Assembly: GCA_964354655.1 (NCBI GenBank)
Contig: CAYHAL010000028.1
Location: 1 to 15,051 of the forward strand
Reading direction: 5' to 3'
Length of the DNA stretch: 15,051 nt
Source: E44-bin46 sp964354655
GTDB lineage: Bacteria > Chloroflexota > Dehalococcoidia > Dehalococcoidales > E44-bin46
Shown here: in pieces, positions 1 through 5,519 of the stretch
Numbering within the stretch: the first letter of the stretch is position 1
Layout: every line of letters begins with the position of its first letter
Position numbers and translations under genes: made by a program
Notes under the pieces: model-generated
The model's input: the letters and a program-made list of their open reading frames with translations, nothing else
Databases searched by the model: none
What the model was told of the DNA's origin: nothing

Positions 1-17
1 ACAAAACGCTATTTTGT
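1..17. repeat. small perfect inverted repeat at window edge
   Basis: ACAAAA (1-6) and TTTTGT (12-17) form a perfect 6-bp stem around the loop CGCTA. The stem is A/T-rich and has no T-run specific to one strand, so it is a weak terminator candidate. It lies just upstream of the tRNA-like 3' half and may belong to whatever replaced or interrupts the 5' half. No function can be assigned. Confidence 0.3.
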
Positions 18-43
18 GCAATCCACGGATAAGAAGTTGCTAA

Positions 44-95
44 ACCCACCGGACTCACAATCCTTTGGTCGTGGGTTCAAATCCCTCCGCTGCCA
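44..95 (+). tRNA. tRNA-like 3' half (partial or remnant; possible attachment site)
   Basis: Positions 49-95 read as an anticodon arm, short variable loop, T arm and acceptor strand. The loop CTCACAA at 54-60 is flanked by GGA/TCC and would carry a CAC (Val) triplet if read normally. The T arm is GTGGG-TTCAAAT-CCCTC at 71-87, with one T-T mismatch. The acceptor strand CGCTGCC is at 88-94, with discriminator A at 95. The 5' partner (GGCAGCG) and a D arm should lie around 20-45 but are absent, and only three pairs of the anticodon stem form. This is either the distal part of an interrupted tRNA or a degenerate copy of the kind left at integrase attachment sites. Position 70 lacks the U needed for the G3-U70 pair of tmRNA and tRNA-Ala, so a tmRNA end is less likely. 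Confidence 0.45.
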
Positions 96-107
96 CTTCT
101 AGTTTTA

Positions 108-308
108 TCATCTATTTTCATCTCCTTTCTTGGCTAACTTAGCTTTTGCCCGGTCAATAATTTGCTTTACAATAGGGTCATCTGGATCAAAGCGGTATTG
201 ACCGCAAATGCCACCCTCAGTTTTACCAGCCCGGTTGAATTCTTTGCGGAGCAATCGCCCAAAATCGTAGCTAACTTGGCCCCAAACATCAGCCTTGTAA
301 AGGCACAA
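108..308 (-). CDS. doubtful small hypothetical protein, 66 aa
   Basis: The ORF starts with TTG (306-308) and ends in TGA at 108-110. I do not recognise the product. It is charged, with an acidic stretch (FDPDDP) followed by a Lys/Ala/Asp-rich predicted helix at the C terminus, which reads more like protein than the opposite-strand ORF does. A GGAGG lies about 11 bases upstream of the TTG, which is far but possible. It converges on the tRNA-like element and diverges from the promoter at 340-368. There is no signal peptide, membrane segment or metal motif. It may be chance, so treat it as low confidence. Confidence 0.3.
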   Translation of the reverse strand: MCLYKADVWGQVSYDFGRLLRKEFNRAGKTEGGICGQYRFDPDDPIVKQIIDRAKAKLAKKGDENR

Positions 309-339
309 ACCAGGTTTACGCCTCCGCCTTTAATCTTGT

Positions 340-368
340 TTGACGGCTCCCTCCTCGTATAGTACAAT
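340..368 (+). promoter_or_regulatory. near-consensus sigma-70 promoter for the forward redox/radical-SAM block
   Basis: TTGACG (340-345), a 17-base spacer, then TACAAT (363-368) match 10 of 12 consensus positions at optimal spacing. Transcription would start near 375, giving a leader of roughly 87 bases before the ATG at 462. I see no convincing riboswitch or attenuator in that leader. Only one other good forward promoter candidate was sought and none was found before tgt, so this element may drive the whole forward block. Confidence 0.6.
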
Positions 369-461
369 TTAAGCTGCCAATTTAGTCACCAGCATAGGGG
401 CTAGTGAAAAGAATTTCTACTCACGGTTAATAGCATTAAAACATAGGAGGAGAGCCAATAA

Positions 462-1202
462 ATGGTATACGGGAAATTGATGGTCCATTTAGCCGATGTC
501 TTTAAGGATGAACAGCACCGCAAGGACTGGCAGTTCTGGAGCCGCGATGAAACCGATGATGAGGCGATAATAAGGAGGGTGGCTCGGGACTCCAGGGAGT
601 TACAGCTTAAGTATCGGGCTTGTGGTCAGACAGTTCTATATTCCTTATCCCTTCACCTTGGTCTGGGGACCCGGGAGTCGGTAGTGCTTATGACCACTCT
701 CACTGGAGGTTTTGGTGGTAACGAGATTTGCTGTGCGCTGGTGGGAGGAATTGCCGCCATTGGTCTGGAGTTCGGGCGAGTGGACTTTACCGAGGAAGGC
801 GGCCCCCGGTCTAGGGGGCATAGCAGTTTTACCTTAGCCCAGGCACGGTCGGCTGAGCTTATGGAGCGGTTTGCTCAACGTACTAACGGTCAGGTCCGCT
901 GTGGCAATTTGTGTGATGCCCACTTTGGCAAGCGCCTGGCGCCAGTTGAACGCATTGACCCCATGCAACTGGAGCGGATTAGGTCGGGCGAGGTTTTCTC
1001 AATGTGGTCTACCTACGCTGCTGAGCTGTCTGCCCTGACGGCGGAGATAACTTGTGAGATAATTCTACGGTGGAGAAGGCAGAGGGGGATTGTTACCCCG
1101 CTGATGGCTTTCCCTTGGTACAACCGGACTTGGGAATCACAGCAACTAACCGAATTGGTGAACCCAACAAATATTCCTAAACCAGCTAAACCAGAGAAGT
1201 AG
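462..1202 (+). CDS. C_GCAxxG_C_C family redox protein (DVU_1555-like)
   Basis: This 246-residue cytosolic protein has the spaced cysteine pattern of the C_GCAxxG_C_C family (PF09719), thought to be redox-active but of unknown reaction. Visible landmarks are C54-G, a glycine-rich TGGFGG stretch at 81-86, C90-C91-A-L-V-G, and C147/C151. The usual GC of the GCAxxG core is CC here, adding a cysteine. The protein is longer than the typical 130-170 residues of the family, with N-terminal and C-terminal extensions; the C-terminal tail is Pro/Lys-rich. The start is supported by AGGAGG ending about 10 bases upstream; a second ATG at 480 is possible. It opens the block behind the promoter at 340-368. 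From memory, this type of protein accompanies the radical SAM and methyltransferase genes found downstream. Family assignment is firm; the role is inferred. Confidence 0.8.
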   Translation: MVYGKLMVHLADVFKDEQHRKDWQFWSRDETDDEAIIRRVARDSRELQLKYRACGQTVLYSLSLHLGLGTRESVVLMTTLTGGFGGNEICCALVGGIAAIGLEFGRVDFTEEGGPRSRGHSSFTLAQARSAELMERFAQRTNGQVRCGNLCDAHFGKRLAPVERIDPMQLERIRSGEVFSMWSTYAAELSALTAEITCEIILRWRRQRGIVTPLMAFPWYNRTWESQQLTELVNPTNIPKPAKPEK

Positions 1203-1234
1203 TTGAGCACCACTTGGTCAGAATGCCCCAACTA

Positions 1235-1256
1235 GCTGGAAGGCCTTATTGCCAGC
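1235..1256 (+). other. weak hairpin in 105-base intergenic spacer
   Basis: GCTGG (1235-1239) and CCAGC (1252-1256) can pair around a 12-base loop that contains the palindrome AAGGCCTT. No T-run follows, so this is not a standard terminator. It sits in the only sizeable gap inside the forward block, between the C_GCAxxG gene and the HdrA-like fragment, and could affect mRNA processing. It may also be chance. Confidence 0.2.
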
Positions 1257-1307
1257 AAATCTAGAATGGACTATTATTACCCCCCTTATTCTTTGCGGAG
1301 GAATTTA

Positions 1308-1628
1308 ATGGCGAAATCAAGTGCCCGGCAGGCTGTTAACCATAAAACAGGGGCGGTACTGGTTATTGGTGGGGGTATAGGCGGTATTCAGGCAGCCCTA
1401 GACCTAGCCGAGTCTGGGTACTATGTCTATTTAGTTGAACAATCTCCGGCTATTGGTGGAGTGATGGCTCAACTTGACAAGACCTTCCCCACCAATGACT
1501 GCTCCATGTGTATCCTCTCTCCAAAACTGGTGGAGTGTGGCCGGTGCAACATAGGCAACAAATACGTTTGCCAGGCGGGGCCGGTATTCACACTAGCCCA
1601 GCTAAATGAGCTGTCTGGCGAGTATTAG
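1308..1628 (+). CDS. HdrA-like N-terminal fragment (truncated, 106 aa)
   Basis: The product matches the very N terminus of heterodisulfide reductase subunit A, a flavin and iron-sulfur protein normally near 650 residues. Visible features are the dinucleotide-binding GGGIGG at 21-26 after a beta strand, the VEQ that ends the second strand, and the HdrA signature PTNDCSMCILSPKLVECGR (61-79) with Cys 65, 68, 77 and 80. The protein stops at TAG (1626-1628) just after LSGE, where HdrA continues toward a GNF motif. The rest of the FAD domain and both ferredoxin domains are missing, so it cannot work as a normal HdrA. The start at 1308 is chosen over an in-frame ATG at 1266 because GGAGG (1297-1301) lies six bases upstream. 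The frame stays open after the stop and runs into the HdrCB gene. It may be a deletion remnant or a small redox or scaffold protein. Confidence 0.7.
   Translation: MAKSSARQAVNHKTGAVLVIGGGIGGIQAALDLAESGYYVYLVEQSPAIGGVMAQLDKTFPTNDCSMCILSPKLVECGRCNIGNKYVCQAGPVFTLAQLNELSGEY
1626..1628 (+). other. in-frame amber codon between HdrA fragment and HdrCB
   Basis: TAG at 1626-1628 is the only stop between 1308 and 2837 in this frame. The next 11 sense codons read PGDGNFDINRV before the HdrCB Met. GNF is expected at about this point of HdrA, so those codons look like former coding sequence. TAG is also the ordinary terminator of the genes ending at 1202 and 11002, which argues against recoding as an amino acid. 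Confidence 0.6.
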
Positions 1629-1661
1629 CCAGGTGATGGAAACTTTGATATAAATAGGGTA

Positions 1662-2837
1662 ATGCAGGGGTTAAAGTTGGAACCAATATTGCTAAATAAG
1701 CTGGATACTAAGTTCAGGGAAGAGATTTTGGTGCGGATGGAGGGCAAAGACCTGAGGCGTTGCCTGGGGTGCGGAAGATGCACTGCTGGCTGCTTAGTTA
1801 GTGAGGTCGACAAGAACTACAATCCTCGCAAGATAGTCCGTAGGGTTTTATTTGGGATGAAAGACTACTTTAAGGGAAAACCTGCGATTCCCTATTCCTG
1901 TAATCTATGCGAATTATGCCAAAAGACCTGCCCTTATGGAGTGAATATAGGTGAGCTGTGTCTGGTGCTCCGTGAGCTATTAGTGGAGGAAGGGATAGGA
2001 CCACTCCCGGCGCATAAAGTTATCAATGATGATGTGGAATGGGCGCTTTCTCCAGCCTTTGCCCTGTCCCTGCCTGACCCAGATGCCGCTGAGTGCAAGA
2101 GGGCATTCTTCACCGGTTGCAATTTACCAGCCTATTCGCCTTCCCTCACCATGACAACCTATGATTACCTCAGAAAGAAACTACCCGGTACCGGAATCAT
2201 CCTGAGGTGCTGCGGTGCCCCTTATCATGGTCTGGGAGAGCATTCCCGGTTTAAGGAGACAATGGGCGGATTAGAGCACGAGATGAGCAAATTGGGCGCT
2301 TCCGAATTGATTGTGCCCTGCCCTGATTGCTATCGCACCCTTAAGCGAGTCAAACCTAGTTTTGAACTGAAAACGCTGTATGAGGTACTGGTTGAAGTAG
2401 GTGCCCCTCAACTGCCCAAAAATGGTCAACGCACTTTTTCATTGCACGATTCCTGTACCGCTAGGTGGGAAACCAAGCTACAAGATAGCGCCAGGGAATT
2501 AATTAAGCTTTCAGGACATAAGATAGAGGAGTTACCACACTCCAGAGAGCTTACCTTATGCTGTGGTCAGGGCGGCTTAATCCTTCCCCTTAATCCCATA
2601 CGGGTATTCAGTTTAACTAAAGAAAGGGTAGCCGAGGCTCACTTTGATATGCTTGCCTATTGTGCCGTCTGCCGTGAGACCCTTTCCGTCCATAAGCCCA
2701 GCCTGCATGTCCTTGACCTCCTGTTTAATCCTAACTGGGAAAAGGATATGCGGAAACCGCCTAACAAACCATCAGTCAGAAAAGACAACCAGTCTCGCTT
2801 TAAGTCACTATTGATGGAGAGGGGAAAGACCGCTTAA
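1662..2837 (+). CDS. HdrC-HdrB fusion (HdrD-like) iron-sulfur protein
   Basis: The N-terminal HdrC part has two [4Fe-4S] motifs: C34, C37, C40, C44 and C80, C83, C86, C90. The HdrB part has two CCG domains: C153, C183-C184, C220, C223 and C265, C300-C301, C334, C337. In HdrB such motifs bind the noncubane clusters that reduce disulfides. All ligands are present, so the protein should be active in cytosolic thiol/disulfide or electron-transfer chemistry. At 391 residues it is complete and organised like HdrD or the iron-sulfur subunits related to GlcF/DsrK. The physiological substrate is unknown, since bacteria generally lack CoM-S-S-CoB. The ATG at 1662 has only a poor AGGG two bases upstream, so initiation may depend on translation of the HdrA fragment 33 bases earlier, in the same frame. 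A 35-base gap leads to the next gene. Confidence 0.85.
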   Translation: MQGLKLEPILLNKLDTKFREEILVRMEGKDLRRCLGCGRCTAGCLVSEVDKNYNPRKIVRRVLFGMKDYFKGKPAIPYSCNLCELCQKTCPYGVNIGELCLVLRELLVEEGIGPLPAHKVINDDVEWALSPAFALSLPDPDAAECKRAFFTGCNLPAYSPSLTMTTYDYLRKKLPGTGIILRCCGAPYHGLGEHSRFKETMGGLEHEMSKLGASELIVPCPDCYRTLKRVKPSFELKTLYEVLVEVGAPQLPKNGQRTFSLHDSCTARWETKLQDSARELIKLSGHKIEELPHSRELTLCCGQGGLILPLNPIRVFSLTKERVAEAHFDMLAYCAVCRETLSVHKPSLHVLDLLFNPNWEKDMRKPPNKPSVRKDNQSRFKSLLMERGKTA

Positions 2838-2872
2838 GGATTGAAGAAGACAAAATCCAAGGAGGTGCCAAT

Positions 2873-3133
2873 GTGACCTGGGAAGAGATAAAGCTCCAGG
2901 TGAGCAATGAAGCAAAGCAGTTACTGGAGGAGAGGCATATTTTAGAGGATGAGGTGAAGCAGGTAATACACCATGCTGAAACCGAGGGTGATAAACTATA
3001 CCTGCCGGATGAAAACAGGTATCTGGCTAAATTGAGGATAGGAAAAGCTACTTTCTATGTAGAATATTCTGTCGAACAAGGTAGCTACATAATCCGCTCG
3101 GCATATGCCTATAAGGCTGAGATAAAAGGATGA
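2873..3133 (+). CDS. conserved-looking hypothetical protein, 86 aa
   Basis: I do not recognise this family. The start is GTG at 2873: AGGAGGT (2860-2866) is six bases upstream, and the overlapping ATG at 2871 runs straight into TGA. The first half is a charged helix (residues 1-37, Glu/Lys-rich). The second half looks like alternating beta strands with aromatic residues (RYLAKLRIGKATFYVEY, then SYIIRSAYAY). There are no cysteines, signal peptide or membrane segments. Its stop overlaps the next start in ATGA (3130-3133), so it is translationally coupled to the CxxC/CxxC protein and probably made in similar amounts. A binding partner or small subunit of the HdrCB or CxxC protein is plausible, but this is inferred only from the context. 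Confidence 0.75.
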   Translation: MTWEEIKLQVSNEAKQLLEERHILEDEVKQVIHHAETEGDKLYLPDENRYLAKLRIGKATFYVEYSVEQGSYIIRSAYAYKAEIKG

Positions 3134-3324
3134 GCGAAATGAAACAATGGCATTGTTTTAAATGTAAAGAGCCAATGGTTGAAGGTGATGTGGAGATGGC
3201 TTATCTTGAAACAACCGGTGCTGTCGAGGGGATAAAATGCCCCAAATGTGGCGCAGCTTATTTGCTTGAGGAAACAGTGGTGGAAAAAGTAAATAAAGTT
3301 GAGGAGCTGCTCGAGACCAAGTGA
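3130..3324 (+). CDS. small CxxC/CxxC redox or zinc-ribbon protein (DVU_1557-like)
   Basis: This 64-residue protein has two CxxC pairs, C9/C12 (CFKC) and C37/C40 (CPKC), separated by about 24 residues, and an acidic helical tail. The layout fits a zinc ribbon or rubredoxin-like iron site; the sequence alone cannot tell which. From memory it resembles the small redox proteins called the DVU_1557 family, found beside the methyltransferase and radical SAM genes that follow here. It overlaps the previous gene by ATGA and the next by GTGA, so three proteins are coupled in translation. A role as electron donor or redox-sensing partner for the radical SAM enzyme is inference. Confidence 0.75.
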   Translation: MSEMKQWHCFKCKEPMVEGDVEMAYLETTGAVEGIKCPKCGAAYLLEETVVEKVNKVEELLETK

Positions 3325-4100
3325 ATATTAAGGAAGAGGCAGTTAAACTATACGAATCGTGTGTCTTTGACCAGTTATTGGGGGAAACACTACGCCCTGG
3401 CGGTCTAAAGCTTACGGCAAGGGTAGCCGAGGTCGCTGGCATTAGTAAAAACTATTTGGTCTTAGATATCGCCTGCGGCAAAGGCACAACCGCCTTTTTC
3501 CTAGCTAGAGAGTATGGTTGCCGGGTTATCGGCATTGACCTATCGGATAAGATGATTGCCTCCTGTCGAGCTAGGGCTGAGGAGAAAGAGGTAACTGGCA
3601 GGGTTAATTTCTTGCTGGGCGATGGAGAGAACCTGCCCTTGCGCGATTCTTCCTTTGATACTGTAATATCCGAATGTTCCTTCTCCCTTCTTCCCAATAA
3701 GGAGATGGCTGCCAAGGAAATCAGGCGCGTTTTAAAGTCGGGGGGGAAGCTGGTAATGACCGATATTATCCTCAGGGGGGAGGTAAGTAAGGCGCTGAGG
3801 AGCCAAGTCAATTTTGCCTGCTGTCTTGCCGGTGCCTGGCGAGTGGAGGAGTATATCAATCTCTTTGAACGGGTGGGGTTACAGCCCCCTTACATAGAAG
3901 ACTACTCACACGAATTAAAAAAGATAGCTTATCAGCTAGGCATTGCCTTCGGCTCCGTAGATAACTTCTTGGCTGGGTTGCCAGCGGGGCCATGTCAACG
4001 GAAGGGGGCGGAAGATTCCGCTCCCACTATCTCATCCTACCAGGAGTTTCTCAGACTGGGAAGACCCGGCTATGCCCTACTGGTAATGAGTAAGAAGTAA
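3321..4100 (+). CDS. class I SAM-dependent methyltransferase (DVU_1556/TrsM-like)
   Basis: The enzyme transfers methyl from S-adenosylmethionine to an unknown substrate. Motif I is VLDIACGKGT (47-56), with the acidic ribose-binding D73 in GIDLS. The region LLGDGENLPLRDSSFD fits motifs II/III, and LKSGGKLVMTDI fits the post-motif strand. The N-terminal YESCVFDQLLGETLRPGG stretch, before the Rossmann fold, resembles the small-molecule UbiE/arsenite-type group rather than nucleic-acid methylases. The C-terminal part (about 150-259) likely closes over the substrate. The start is GTG at 3321, overlapping the previous stop as GTGA, which supports coupling to the CxxC protein. A 44-base gap leads to the radical SAM gene. 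Fold assignment is strong; the DVU_1556-like label comes from context and memory. Confidence 0.85.
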   Translation: MNIKEEAVKLYESCVFDQLLGETLRPGGLKLTARVAEVAGISKNYLVLDIACGKGTTAFFLAREYGCRVIGIDLSDKMIASCRARAEEKEVTGRVNFLLGDGENLPLRDSSFDTVISECSFSLLPNKEMAAKEIRRVLKSGGKLVMTDIILRGEVSKALRSQVNFACCLAGAWRVEEYINLFERVGLQPPYIEDYSHELKKIAYQLGIAFGSVDNFLAGLPAGPCQRKGAEDSAPTISSYQEFLRLGRPGYALLVMSKK

Positions 4101-4144
4101 AAGCACGGTCGTTCTTAGACCCAGATAGCGAGGTTTGATTAGGG

Positions 4145-5503
4145 ATGGGAGAATTGCTAGGCGAGACAGAAAGCCTCTGCCCGGTATGTTTTAAGCGAAT
4201 CCCAGCCAGGAAGGTAGAGGACAGCGGGAAGGTTTATCTAGAAAAGACCTGCCCCGAGCACGGTGAAAGCAAAGTCCTTATCTGGCGGCAAGATGCCAGG
4301 CACTACCTGGAATGGGCTATCGGCAGCGAGAAGGGTTCCGGTCCGCTTCACAGCCTTACTACCATGGACAAAGGCTGTCCCTATGATTGCGGTCTGTGTC
4401 CGGAGCACAGGACGCGGGCTTGTACCATGGTGCTAGAAGTCACCCTCAGGTGCAACCTCAGATGTCCGGTTTGCTTTGCCAGCGCTGATGAGAATGGACA
4501 ATATGAACCAGATATTGGGGTTATCCGGGGTATGTATGAGGCGGTCATGGATGGGGTAGGTGCCTGCACCATCCAGCTTAGTGGCGGTGAGCCCACGGTG
4601 CGTGATGACCTAGCTCAAATCGTTGCCTTGGGGCGGGAGGTTGGGTTTAGTCACATCCTGATTAATACCAATGGGGTTAGAATAGCCCGAGAGCCAGATT
4701 ATTTACACCGTCTCAAAGAGGCTGGTGCCAGCGCTATTTATCTCCAGTTTGATGGGGTAACCGATGATGTTTACCGCTATATCCGAGGGCAAAGTCTCCT
4801 AAATATCAAAAGGCAGGCGCTGGATAACTGCGCATCGGAGAACATTGGGGTTATTCTAGTGCCCACCATTGTTCGCGATGTTAACGACCATCAGCTAGGG
4901 GACATCATTCAGTTCGCCAAGGGTTGGATTCCCACCGTTAAGGGAGTCCACTTCCAGCCCATAAGCTATCTGGGTCGTTACCCTCACCTACCCGGTGACG
5001 AAGACCGGATAACCATCCCTGATGTAATCCGCGCCTTAGAATGTCAGACTGACGGTGAACTCAAGTGGCAAGATTTTCTCCCCCGCCATGCCCAGGACGC
5101 ACACTGCTCATTCTCTAGCTTTTTCATCCTGAACCAAGAGGGAAAACTACAAGCCATGAGTAACCTAGCTCGAGGCAGGGTTACTGGCTGGGGTTCATAT
5201 TCCGAGCCCTCACCAGAAGAGAGTTCACGCCGCTTTATGAGCCGTCACTGGCGACTTGATGAGAGCTGCTGCCAATCCTGGGGTGCTGATTTCTATGACC
5301 GGGTGCTAAACTATTACCTGACCATCACCTGCATGCCGTTTCAGGATGTGTGGAGTCTGGATATAGATAGACTGCGTGGGTGCTGTGGTCATGTGGTTAC
5401 CCCGGATAGGCAAATAATACCCTTCTGCGCCTATTATCTGACCAGTACTAGCGGGGAGAGGCTCTATCCCAGTTCCTTGGTCCAAGCCAAAGCTGTAAAA
5501 TAA
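4145..5503 (+). CDS. radical SAM protein of COG1964 type (TrsS-like, Tes-related)
   Basis: This 452-residue enzyme has the radical SAM motif C103xxxC107xxC110 (CNLRCPVC), followed by SGGEPT, which contacts SAM. An N-terminal metal-binding region has C12/C15 and C36-P-E-H, and C78xxxC82xxC85 (GCPYDCGLC) likely binds an auxiliary cluster. The C terminus adds many cysteines (CC at 276-277 region, GCCGHV and FCAYYLT) for a second auxiliary site. This architecture is that of COG1964, which includes MJ0619, the tetraether lipid synthase Tes. From memory, the bacterial branch beside DVU_155x genes is named TrsS and is sometimes a selenoprotein; no in-frame stop is used here. The reaction is unknown, though the family can do carbon-carbon coupling or methyl transfer. 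ATG at 4145 has a GAGG 11 bases upstream. Confidence 0.85.
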   Translation: MGELLGETESLCPVCFKRIPARKVEDSGKVYLEKTCPEHGESKVLIWRQDARHYLEWAIGSEKGSGPLHSLTTMDKGCPYDCGLCPEHRTRACTMVLEVTLRCNLRCPVCFASADENGQYEPDIGVIRGMYEAVMDGVGACTIQLSGGEPTVRDDLAQIVALGREVGFSHILINTNGVRIAREPDYLHRLKEAGASAIYLQFDGVTDDVYRYIRGQSLLNIKRQALDNCASENIGVILVPTIVRDVNDHQLGDIIQFAKGWIPTVKGVHFQPISYLGRYPHLPGDEDRITIPDVIRALECQTDGELKWQDFLPRHAQDAHCSFSSFFILNQEGKLQAMSNLARGRVTGWGSYSEPSPEESSRRFMSRHWRLDESCCQSWGADFYDRVLNYYLTITCMPFQDVWSLDIDRLRGCCGHVVTPDRQIIPFCAYYLTSTSGERLYPSSLVQAKAVK

Positions 5504-5519
5504 AAGAGAGGGGTTAATA

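Noticed and set aside
44..95. 3' end of a tmRNA (ssrA), a known integration site in Dehalococcoides
   Set aside because: The T arm and preceding bases resemble ssrA, but the acceptor strand lacks the U70 needed for the G3-U70 alanine identity pair, and an anticodon-arm-like segment precedes it.
162..362. 66-residue forward ORF antisense to the small reverse ORF
   Set aside because: It has no ribosome site, runs through the promoter and has a composition typical of a chance frame.
376..461. Riboswitch in the leader of the forward block
   Set aside because: Only short 4-5 bp pairings are visible and no known aptamer core can be recognised.
1626..1628. Pyrrolysine codon
   Set aside because: TAG is used as a normal stop at 1202 and 11002 and no pyl genes are in the window, so a simple stop is more likely.
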